A DNA stretch of 64,000 nt from Mytilus edulis (Eukaryota > Mollusca > Bivalvia > Mytilida > Mytilidae): NCBI RefSeq assembly GCF_963676685.1, contig NC_092355.1:80009176-80073175 (forward strand), read 5' to 3'. The translations under genes and the position numbers were made by a program. Under the pieces are notes generated by a model. That model saw nothing but the letters and a program-made list of their open reading frames with translations. It ran no database searches and was not told the DNA's origin. Numbering within the stretch: position 1 is the first letter of the stretch; every line of letters begins with the position of its first letter. Shown here piece after piece: positions 24,648 through 36,600 of this stretch.

Positions 24648-24767
24648 TTTATGCCATGCCATAATGTCAGAATGATTGTTTATTTTGTGTCTTGTGTACT
24701 GTTGTTTTTTAGTGTTTTCTTTTTAGCCTTCTCTTTAGTTTGAACATCTATTATTTGTATTTTTTAG

Positions 24768-25075
24768 ATCCTTGTCCAGTCAATGTGACCCTTGTCCAGT
24801 CAATGTGATCCTTGTCAAGTCAATGTGATTCTTGTCCAGTCAATGTGATACTTGTCTAGTCAATGTGATACTTGCCCAGTCAATGTGATCCTTATCCTTG
24901 TCCAGTCAATGTGATCCTTGTCCAGTCAATTTGATCCTTGTCTAGTCAATGTGATACTTGTCCAGTCAATGTGATACTTGTCCAGTCAATGTGATCCTTG
25001 TCCAGTCAATGTGATCCTTGTCCAGTCAATGTGATCCTTGTCCAGTCAATGTGATCCCTGTCCAGTCAAGTTATT
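24768..25075. repeat. 20-bp minisatellite, about 15 copies
   Basis: Unit GTGATCCTTGTCCAGTCAAT. Confidence 0.95.
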
Positions 25076-25345
25076 ATAGGTAAGTGCATATTATATGTGA
25101 ACTATATAGGATCATTTACTATTGAAATTTGTTTCAAATGTAAAATGTTCCAACTCTATAAGGGGATGTCAACCTACAGTTTTTACATTCAAAATAACAT
25201 AACACAAATGTTTTCAGGTAAACAAGACACAAGACATCATTACAGTGTTATTTGTCTTCAAAAATAGATAGGTTGAACTTAAGCATTGAACTTGCGCTAA
25301 AGAAAAATAAATGTCAATGAGACAGCAACCCAACAAAGCAAGAAT

Positions 25346-25534
25346 GGAGATGTGTAAAGGTCATTATATAGGAGATGTGTAAAGGTCAATATATAGGAGA
25401 TGTGTAGAGGTCAATATATAGGAGATGTGTTCAGGTCAATATATAGGAGATATGTACAGGTCAATATATAGGAGATGTGTACAGGTCAATATATAGGAGA
25501 TGTGTTCAGGTCAATATATAGGAGATGTGTACAG
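25346..25534. repeat. 25-bp minisatellite, about 7.5 copies
   Basis: Unit starts GGAGATGTGTACAGGTCAAT and ends ATATA. Confidence 0.95.
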
Positions 25535-26154
25535 GCTACATATATATCGTGCTCAAACAAGTAATCAGATTAATAGTTATTTTTCACAGATGCATAGGAT
25601 GATGGCACAACCTTACTTATAAATTAGACTGACTTCAGAGGTACATTTATCAGTATTTATGTTATTAGAATGTATTGTATAATATATGTTTTGTAAGAGA
25701 ACAAAACAAATCAATTCATCAGGACTGCCTCGTTGATCTTAACTCGAATAATTCAAGCCCTTTCCGTGTCCGATTTTCTCCCACAAAAGGACTTGCACTC
25801 CTTATGATCATTGGCCGCGTCGCCTTCTCTCTGTGAGAGAAAGCCAATCGCCGGCGATCAGAAATAATGTGTCTGCGCAACTGTCGTGTAATTGTCTTAC
25901 CAAACACGTGTGTTTAATTAACACAAATCCGATAATAATTAATTAACATAACATCAGTTTACATCATTTAACATCAATTTACATCCGGAACTCCTCCTTC
26001 TTTAGCTGCCAATTTAAATCAAAATTCCCATATTGCATAGCGGTGTGAATTTTCCGATTGTCGGTCTTGATAGAGGAAGACGTTCAGACGTTAATGTAGC
26101 CTTCATAGATCAGCGGAATATAACGACTGAATTATTTGGGTTACGTTGATCTTC
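25535..26154. other. Region upstream of the ankyrin-macro gene with a CpG-richer patch
   Basis: Bases 25720-25910 are visibly richer in CG than their surroundings (GCCGCGTCGCCTTC, ATCGCCGGCGATC). This is a candidate for the promoter or 5' exon of the gene downstream, but no splice donor can be assigned. Confidence 0.3.
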
Positions 26155-26310
26155 ATGATTTTCATTTCTGCCATACAGATACTTCCTGTTTTTACACCTG
26201 TCATACAGCTACTTCCTGGTATCGCATCTGTCTTACATCCACTTCCTGTTTTCATATCTGTCATACAGCCACATCCTGTTTTCACATTTGCCATACAGCC
26301 ACTTCCTATT
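26155..26310. repeat. 33-bp minisatellite carrying ACTTCCTG
   Basis: Five units; each has ACTTCCTG or a one-base variant (26176 to 26305), the complement of an ETS-type GGAAGT core, followed at the end by ATTGG (CCAAT complement). Confidence 0.75.
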
Positions 26311-26496
26311 GGTTAATAGTTTGAAATTATACAACACTCATTGTACAATGAACATTTCTTTTTCTTGGCTTCTATGGAAGGGAATGATATTTGATGAACA
26401 GCTTGAAGATTTTGTTTGTAGAATGTTAGCAATTTTTGTTTCTACTGTGCAAATTCTTTCTGTTAACCAATAGTTTGAAATTATACAACATTCATT

Positions 26497-26830
26497 TTAC
26501 AAAGAAAATGTAGGACAAAGATATAAATAACAGGTTGTCCAACAGTCTTCAACAATGTGCAAAATCCATATCATATGAAAATAAGGAAGTGTGGTATGAT
26601 AAGCAATTATACAATAATTCCTAGACCATAGGACAAAGGTATAAACAATTACAATTCGTCTATCAGCCTTCAACAATGAGCAAAACCCATACCATATAAA
26701 AATAAGGAGATGTGGTATGATTAACAATGATACAATTATTTCTAGACCATAGGACAAAGATATAAACAATAACAGGTTGTCCAACAGCCTTCAATAATGA
26801 GCAAAACCCATACCATATAATCATCTATAA
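26497..26830. repeat. 120-bp tandem repeat, about 2.8 copies
   Basis: TAGGACAAAGATATAAA recurs at 26511, 26629 and 26750, with AATAAGGA(G/A)(A/G)TGTGGTATGAT between. The unit derives from the GATGTGGTATGATTGCC dispersed repeat. Confidence 0.8.
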
Positions 26831-26857
26831 AAAAAACTTGGTATGATAAAATATAGT

Positions 26858-27375
26858 ACACAGCTTCTAACTACATCCACTACGTTATATAGGTCCTGTC
26901 TGTGGAAAGAGTCACACCCTGTATGTAGAATACACAACTTCTAACTACAGCCACTACGTTATATAGGTCCTGTCTGTGGAAAGAGTCACACCCTGTATAT
27001 AGAATACACAACTTCTAACTACAGCCAATACGTTATATAGGTCCTGTCTGTGGAAAGAGTCACACCCTGTATGTAGAATACACAACTTCTAACTACAGCC
27101 ACTACGTTATATAGGTCCTGTCTGTGGAAAGAGTAACACCCTGTATGTAGAATACACAACTTCTAACTACAGTCACTACGTTATATAGGTCCTGTCTGTG
27201 GAAAGAGTGACACCCTGTATGTAGAATACACAACTTCTAACTACATCCACTACGTTATATAGGTCCTGTCTGTGGAAAGAGTCACACCCTGTATGTAGAA
27301 TACACAACTTCTAACTACATCCACTACGTTATATAGGTCCTGTCTGTGGAAAGAGTCATACCCTGTTTGTAGAAT
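26858..27375. repeat. 74-bp tandem repeat, seven copies
   Basis: Highly uniform units containing ACTACGTTATATAGGTCCTG and TGTGGAAAGAGTCACACCCT. It ends about 270 bases before the first coding exon of the ankyrin-macro gene. Confidence 0.95.
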
Positions 27376-27647
27376 ACATATACATAAGTACCTCATTTAG
27401 GTAAGTGATCAGATCTTCAAGGCTTTGAGTTCAGTTCAGTTCATTAACTTCAAATAGTGCAGAAAAGTTGAGATAAATGACTGTTTCAATGCTATTATTA
27501 ATTATTTGAATGAAATTAGAATCTGAAATATTAGGTCAGTATTTTACATCCCAGAATGATCATGTATCTTCATTTGGCAGTAACAATAATACCTCAATGA
27601 AAACTCAACAGTATATATTGAATATAATTTTTCTTTTCTATTTTAAG

Positions 27648-27671
27648 GCTATAATGGAGGATTGGAATAAG
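27648..27671 (+). CDS. Ankyrin-macro gene, exon 1 of the coding part
   Basis: A pyrimidine-rich stretch ending in AAG at 27645-27647 precedes the exon, and GTAAG follows at 27672. The ATG at 27654 opens MEDWNK in phase with exon 2. Because an acceptor lies upstream, at least one 5' untranslated exon probably exists further left. I could not identify it. Confidence 0.6.
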
Positions 27672-30600
27672 GTAAGATTTACTTAATAGTCCCCTTGTCA
27701 TTTGTAGTTTTGTTCCACATTATTGTACAATTAGATACATGTATGTAATAATTTGAAAAAAAAAACTAGTAGAATTCTATTTGAACTACAAAACTACCTA
27801 TACTGATTCCATTGCTTGTCTTATCTTTTACTCATTACAAGGGTGACACGTAATCGTCTTATCTTCTACTCATACCATGGGTGACACTTGATCGTCTTAT
27901 CTTCTACTCATAATACGAGTGACAATTAATTGACTTATCTTCTACTCATTACACGGGTTACACTTAATTGTTTTATCTTCTACTTAGGTTATTTTTGTTT
28001 ATCTTGATAATAGAAGATGCATATATTCTAACAATTACATGCTATTTTAGGTATTGATCTCTGTCTGAATGTTATATGAAGGAAGGATACTACTGATTTA
28101 TGTAGTCATTGCTAAACAGAAGAATACATAATGATTACCTGATTTAACAGTAAGGACATTCATTACAATCTATTAAATGTAATTTCTATGTTTTACTTAC
28201 AGAAACTTATTACAGCTGCTAGTACTGGAAATATAGAAGCCTTAAAACTAAGCCTACAGAATGGTTCAGACATTGATTATCAAGATGTAAGTAAAATAGT
28301 CACATTCAAAACGACCTTAATTTAATACTTCATAGAAAAATCATTTTAAGATACGTCGTCTTATGTTACTTAAAAATAAAGCACAGTAAAACAGTGTAAA
28401 ATTACAAGTTACTTCAAAGTATTGAATATTGTTCATAACTCATATAAAACACACAACTGGAAGTTACTTCAAATAACAACCACAACCACATATTACTTCA
28501 GAACATAACAGGTTGTACACCAGCAGTATAAAACACACAACTACAAGTTACTTCATAACATCACAGCTTGTTTATAAGCAGTATAAAACACACAACTACA
28601 AGTTACTTCAGAACATAACAGGTTGTATACAAGCAGTATAAAACACACAACCACAAGTTACTTCATAACATAACAGGTTGTACACCAGCAGTATAAAACA
28701 CACAACTACAAGTTACATTAGAACAAAACAGATTAAATATTAGCAGTATGCAACACACAACTACAAGTTACTTCATAACATAATAGATTGTACATAAGCA
28801 GTATAAAACACACAACCACAAGTTACATCAGAACATAATAGATTGTACATAAGCAGTATAAAACACACAACCACAAGTTACATTAGAACAGATTGTATAT
28901 TAGCAGTATGCAACACACACCTAAAAGTTACTTCAGAACATAACAGAGTGTACATTAGCAGTCTAAAACATTCAACTAAAAGTTACTTCAGAACAGAACA
29001 GATTGTACATTAGCAGTATAAAACACACAACCCAAAGTTACTTCATAACAAAACAGATTGTACACCAGCAGTATAGAACACACAACTACAAATAACTTCA
29101 AACATAACAGATTGTACACCAGCAGTATAGAACACACGACTACACATTACTTCAGAACAGAACAGATTGTACACCAGCAGTATAAAATACACAACTGCAA
29201 GTTACTTTAGAACTGAACAGATTGTACACCATCAGTATAAAATACACAACTGCAAGTTACTTCAGAACATAACAGATTGTACATAAGCAGTATAAAACAC
29301 ACAACTGCAAGTTACTTCTGAACATAAGAGATTGTACACCAGCAGTATAAAACACACAACTGCAAGTTACTTTCGAACAGAACAGATTTTACATAAATAG
29401 TATAAAATACACAACTGCAAGTTACTTCAGAACAGATTGTACATCAATAGTATAAAAAACACAACAACAGTTACTTTAGAACATAACAGATTGTACACCT
29501 GCAGTATAAAACACACAACTACAAGTTACTTCAGAACATAACAGATTGTGCATTAGCAGCATAAAACACACAACTGCAAAGAAAAGAGGGACGAAAGATA
29601 CCAAAGGGACAGTCAAACTCATAAATCTAAAACAAACTGAGAACGCCATGGCTGAAAATGAAAAAGACAAACAGAAAAACAATAGTACACATGACACAAC
29701 ATAGAAAACTAAAGAATAAACAACACGAACCCTACCAAAAACTAGGGGTGATCTCAGGTGCTCCGGAAGGGTAAGCAGATCCTGCTTTACATGTGGCACC
29801 CGTCGTGTTGCTTATGTGATAACAAATCCGGTAAATAGTCTTATTCGGTAGGTCACATTCATGAAAGGGAAGGGGATTGTAATTACGACGTAAGGAACAT
29901 ATCCGATATCATTTGTGAAACGGTTATTCCATAACGGTCAACCAACTCGTGATGGCGTCCGTAAAATTTACGAAGGGATGATTTCAACTTCACCATTTGG
30001 AACTCTTGGTTTAATAGCTTCCTTGTGAGCAGTAACCCTCTATCAAGAAAATCATGATAGGAAATGCAAGCACGGGAATATCGTATCAATTGGGAGATAT
30101 ATACCCCGTATGCAGGTGCTGCTGGAATGTTGCTACTTAGAAATGGAAAGTTCACAATTGGAAAGCTGAAATCATCTCTTTTGTCGTAATGTTTTGTTTT
30201 CAACCGACCCTCATTGTCAATTTCTAGATGTAAGTGCAAGTTACTTCTGAACATAGCAAATTGTACACTAGCAGTATAAAACACACAACTACAAGTTACT
30301 TCAGAACATAACAGATTGTACACCAGGAGTGTATAACACACAACTACAAGTTACTTCAGAAAATAACAGATTGTACACCAGCAGTATAAAACACACAACA
30401 AGAAGTTACGTCAGAACATAACAGATTGTACACTAGCAGTATAAAACAAAAAACTACAAGTTACTTCAGAACATAATATAATAATATATCTTTATTAACT
30501 CAAAATCTGTTTTTAATTTAACAGTTTTAGTGAGAAAAAAAATCATAAAGGTATTTTTGTTTTTTAAATGATTGTTTTTGTTCGTTTTAAATAATAGTTG

Positions 30601-33600
30601 AGAGAGTTCTTACTTTGAATATTTACAAGAACATTTTTTACACCAAGGTTTTACAGCGGGTGTAACACAAATATCACGCATGTATGTTATTGCTTCACTT
30701 TGACCACATTCCTTCATCAATTCAAAATTATGTTGTTAATAATTAGACAGGTTTAATGGACTACAAATATTTGTCAGAATCAGATAAAGTGGGGTCTCAT
30801 TTTGTTTGTCTCCTCAAACTAAATAAGGAAATGTAACTATTTCTCATATTTCTTTCAAAAAGTAACTTTTTAAAAAAATTATCATTATTCTGAATCATGT
30901 TCATCAGACAGATTTAATCATTATATCAACAAATACTTGTTAGAATTATATGAAGTGAGATGTTATTGAACTCAGAGATTATAATGAATCCATTGATGTA
31001 AATATTTTATCAATTTCTTTAAAAAAAGAAATTTTTAACATGACAGTTCTGATGGAAGTTTTTAAATCTCACAACAAAACATGTTGTTTAATTTGTTTAT
31101 GTACAATATAAATACAAAGTGTGACTGATCATTTTATTCAGTTTTGACTGATGATTCATTTGATTTATATTTTGTTTATATTTATTACACAACATTGTCC
31201 AGTTTATCAGACAAGTTTTGATGTCAGTTGTATTATTTCAGACCGCTGGACGGACAGCATTAATGGCGGCTGCCAGGAGAGGACACCTGGAGATTACCCG
31301 ATTACTCCTGGACAGCCAATGTAACACAGATATCACAAACGTATGTTATCACTTCACTCTGATCACATTCCTTAATCTACACAAAATTATGTTGTTAATA
31401 AGACAGGTTTAATGGACAACAAATATTTGTCAGAATTATATAAAGTGGGGTCTCATTTTACCCAGAGAGTTGTAATGAATCCATTGCTGTAAATATTTTA
31501 CTTTTTTTTACATGACAGTTCTGATAGAAAATTTGACCACTGAATCATGTGATATATATTTTGTGTTTATTTATTACACAATTTTGGCTAGTTTACCAGA
31601 CAAGTTTTGATATCAGTTGTATTATTCCAGGTTATTGGAGTGACAGCATTAATGTTAGCTGCCCAGTATGGACACCTGGAGATTATTCGATTACTCCTCA
31701 ACAGCCGCTGTAACACAGATATCACAGACGTATGTTATCACTTCACTCTGATCACATTCCTTAATCTAAACAAAATTGTGTTGTTAATTAGACAGGTTGA
31801 ATGGACAACAAATATTTGTAAGAATCATATAAAGTGGGGTCTCATTTTATTTGTCTCCTCGTTCTAAATCAGGAAATGTAACTTTTTTTCATATTTCTTT
31901 GAAAAAGTAACTTTTTAAAAAATTGATCATTATTCTGAAACATGTTATTCAGACAGATTTAATCATTATTTCAACAAATACTTGTTAGGATTATATAAAG
32001 TGAGATGTCATTTTACTCAGAGAGTTGTAATGAATCCATTGATGTTAATATTTTATTCATTTCTTAAAAAAAAAAAATACATAACAGTTTTGATGGAAGT
32101 TTTGACATCTCACAAAAACATGTTGTTTATTTTGTGTGTTTATGTAGAATATAAATACAAGTGTGACTGGTCATTGTATTCAGTTTTGACCCCCGATTCA
32201 TGTGATATATATTTTGTTTTATATATTTATTTCACAACATTGTCCAGTTTATCAGACTAGTTTAAATGTCAGTTGTAGGATATGACGTTGTATATTATTG
32301 ATATTGATAACAAAGAATTGTCCTTAATATTTACATGTTATTTTGTTATATTATAGAGAGATGAATACACAGCTTTACATATAGCTGCTGGGTTTGGACG
32401 TCTACAGATCACAAGATGTCTAGTAGAACAAGGAGGTGCCAGTCCCTTGGTTAACACACTTAAGGTAATATTTTATAGTATATACCCAGTATGTAATATT
32501 TAAGTTATGAATCACTAAAATGATGTATAAGATATGTTTGGTCCAATGGATTCTTTTTGCAATAGATCATTCAAACTTAACTTAAGATATGAAAAAGTTT
32601 TATGGAGGGTGTGGATGAGGTACAGGTATAGGAGGGTGTGGAGGGGTATACATATGTAGGAGGGTGTGGAGGGGTATACATATATAGGAAGGTATGGATG
32701 GGGTATACATATATAGGAGGTGGGGATCATTGTTGATGGGGTATACAGATATAGGAGGATGTGGATAGGGTATACATATATAGGAGGGCATTGATCATTG
32801 TCAATATATGAACTGTGTAATGTGTCAATATATGAACTGTGTAATTGATGGCTCAAATTATAATGTTATATATATTATAACATATGTTTTATAACATAAG
32901 CATAATATTTTAATTGATAATTTTAAAGAGGAGGCATGCTGTCAAAAATAGTATTATAATTAATACTAATAATCTATGTTTTTGTTTTTCTTTCAATGCT
33001 ACATGTTTGTAGTGTTTAATGACTATCGTTTTGTATTTAATATGCCACTGTCTGTTTGTTTGTTTTTGTTGTATATTTTAGTAACAATCCTATTGTTTGG
33101 ATTTTATACTAATAAAATTCTTATTCTTATTCTTATTCTTATTCTTGTTGATGGGGTATACAGATATAGGAGGATGTGGATAGGGTATACAGATATAGGA
33201 AGGTGTGGATGGGGTATACAGATATAGGAGGGTGTGGATGGGGTATACAGATATAGGAGGGTGCTGATGGGTATACAGATATAGGAAGGTGTGGATGGGG
33301 TATACAGATATAGGAGGGTGCTGATGGGTATACAGATATTGAAGGGTGTGGATGGGGTATACAGATATAGGAGGGTGTGGATAGGGTATACAGATATAGG
33401 AAGGTGTGGATGGGGTATACAGATATAGGAGGGTGCTGATGGGTATACAGATATTGAAGGGTGTGGATGGGGTATACATATATAAGAATGTGTCGATGGG
33501 ATATACAGATAAAGGAGGGTGTTGATGGGGCTATACAGATAAAGGAGGGTGTGGATGGGGTATACATATATAGGAGGTAGTTGATGGGTATACAGATATT

Positions 33601-36600
33601 GGAGTGTATGGATGGGGTCTACATATAAAGGAGGGTGTGGTTGAACTATACAAATATACGAGGGTATGGATGGGGCTATACATATATAGGAGGGTGTGGA
33701 TGGGGTATACAAATATAGGAAGGTGTGGTGTTGGTATACAGATAATGGAGGGTATGGTTGGGTATATACAGATAATGGAGGGTATGGTTGGGTATACACT
33801 GATATAGGTGGGTGTGGTGTGGGTATACAAATATAGGAGGGTGTGAAGGGTTCTAGAGATATAGGCAAACAATTAATTAATAGAAAATAAGTGGATGCAA
33901 TAATATAAAGAATAGAGAATAATATAAGAATATAAAGAACTGTCAATAATGTGTCCAAAAAATGTGAAAAGATAGTTAAGGATGAAATTCCCCCAAATCC
34001 CACACCCCTTTTGTAGATATAAGGATGGATTTATTATTCTTCAAACTGCAAAGAAAATTAAGAAGACCAAATGGGGACAGACGGAGCATTTAATCATATC
34101 CTTAAAAAAAGAGTTAAAAGCCTATTTAAAGTCTTAGAAAATTGTGAAAAATAATCTGAATGTTGTCTCATGAGTAATATTTGATGAACGAAAATAATAT
34201 GGATAGCATATGTAAAATTAAACACTCAGCTGCTACTGGTCTTACTAATTGTAAGATAGGTGTAACAAAAGTCTTTGTTATTAACATGATTAACATAAGA
34301 AAGTTATATAAAGATTTTTCTGTATTTCAGGGCGAGACTCCATATGATCTAGCAGCAACATGGAAAAGGAGACAGTATGAAAAAGTGATGGAATACTTAC
34401 AGGTACATATGGTGTTAAATTAAATATGCTTACATTGAATCAATTAGAAAATAAGTTACAAAAGATAAAGAAATATAAAACTCAGAAATCAAATATCACA
34501 AAACCAAGATACTTCAGGAGAGAAATCTTAAAAAAATAAATATTATTTATTGTCTTGAAAAAACAATTTTAAATTCTAATGCAATTTATTTATTATCACG
34601 ATTTTGATTGGATAACATCATATATTTGAGGCGCTTAATTCCACGCTTTACCGGCCTTTAACTAAGTTTAATCGTCCTTTTACAATTCAGGAATTTGTTG
34701 TTATGTGATTTCTTCAATAATCGACAAAATGAGCAGATGTCGTCTATTTCATTCAGAGTAAACATGAGATAGCAAGTTTTTGAAGTTCAGTACGTTGATA
34801 ATTAAATGATTTGTTAATTTTGTATTAGAATGCATAAAAAGAATGATAAATGTATTGTTGGTGTCGAGCCTGCGACTCTGTCGCAGAAAGCCTGACATAG
34901 GGATAGTGATCTGGCGGTTGTAGTGGCGTTAGTTCACCTCTTTAAACCTTAATATTTCAGAAGGTAAAAGACCGGGATCATTCATACTTTGTATAAAGAT
35001 GCCTTATGTTATGAAGATTTCGTCTGTCATGTCCATTGTCCTAGACCTCATTTTCATGGTTCAGTGACTTCTTGAAAAAAAAGTGCAAGGTCCTTATGCC
35101 TGTCAGATAGTTTTCACTTGACCTCGACTTCATTTCTTGGAACAGTGAACCAGATAAAGTTTTCGTGGTTAAGTCCTTATCTCAAATAGTATAAGCAATA
35201 GGTCTACTATATTTGGTGTATGAAATGATTGTAATGTGTACCATGTCCAACTGGCAGGTGTCATCTGACCTTGACCTCATGTTCATGTTTTAGCCGTTAT
35301 AGTTTAGTTTTTGTGTTTTGGTATGATTTTCTAATACTGTATGCATTGGGTCTACTATATTTAGTGTATGAAATTATTGTAAGGAGTACATGTCCATCTG
35401 GCAGGTGTCACCTGACCTTGCCCGCATTTTCATGTTTCAGTGGTTAAAGTTAATTTTTTTGTGTTTTGGTCTGTTCTTCAAATACAATTAGCAATTGGTC
35501 AACTATATTTGGTGTATGGAATAATTGTTATGTGTATATGTCTGTCTGGCAATCATCATCTGACCATGACCTCATTTTCATGGTTCATTGGTCAATCTTA
35601 AGTTTTTCTGGTTTATTTTGTTTCTTAGATACTATATATGCAAAAGGTCATCTATATTTAAAGCATGTAATGATTGTAAGGTGTACATGTCTGTCTCGCA
35701 GGGTTCATCTGACCTTGGCCTCATTTTCATGGTTCATTGTCTTATCAATGTTAAGTTTTCCTGGTTTTGTTTGTTTCTTCGATGTGGAGTAGGCCAACTA
35801 TATTTAAGGAAGGAATATAATGCAGTGATTTTCCTACCTTTTTATTTCAACGAGACCCATGTGAGCTTATGTCATCACTTGGCGTCCATCATCATCGTCT
35901 GTCATAGTCGTCGTCGTTGTCTGTCGTAAATTAATTCAAGAATCTATTCCTCTAAAACTAATGGGCCAAATAATTTCAAACTTTAACTGAATGTTCCTTA
36001 TATTATATATAATAAGGGTATCTAGTTTTTAAAACTTTAATCCATCAACAAACATGGCCACCATGGCTAAAACTAGAATAAAGGGTCAAATACAGTTTGG
36101 GCTAATATCTTTAAAACTAAGGCATTGAGTGCAAGTCTGAGATAGGTAAAACTATTCCATAGGTCAATATCTATCAGCCCTAAAATTCAATTGCAGACGA
36201 TTCCAACAGCACATTATTGGGTTGGTGCCACTAAATTGGTAATTTTAAGGAAACTTTGTAATTTTTGGTTATCATCTTGAATAATATTGAAGTTCTATCC
36301 ATTATAAATTTTTATACAAGGGCTGCGTTAAGCGGTTTCATCAATCACCCCTGCTGTATCCTGCGTTTCATCAGGTTTGTTAGGAAGGGATCACTCCAAA
36401 ACAAAACGGACTCATTACCGTTTACTGGTTATGTTTTGATTTTATATTCTCGAGTTTCCCGGGATCTTGTTTAAAAACCTGTCACTTGACGAAACATCAA
36501 TTCAATTGTGAAGAATGTAAGCACATATAGAAGTTTCCTTTTAGTAAAAATGCATAATTCAAGATTATTTTTATTCTTGATTTTATATGTTTTTGTTCAA

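Larger units (their letters stand above)
28287..31241 (+). other. Intron 2 of the ankyrin-macro gene
   Basis: It contains the 55-bp minisatellite (28390-29574 and 30240-30478), the reverse-transcriptase insertion that splits it, and from about 30650 the relic exon followed by intron sequence homologous to introns 3 and 4. Confidence 0.8.

Noticed and set aside
25719-25907. 62-codon minus frame in the CpG-richer patch
   Set aside because: No domain or splice context; the composition alone fits a promoter or exon on the other strand equally well.
33104-34003. 299-codon minus-strand open frame, the longest in the window, with overlapping 129-, 142- and 113-codon frames
   Set aside because: It is the read-through of a 28-30-bp minisatellite lacking stops in several frames at once; no start context, no domain, and it lies inside an intron.
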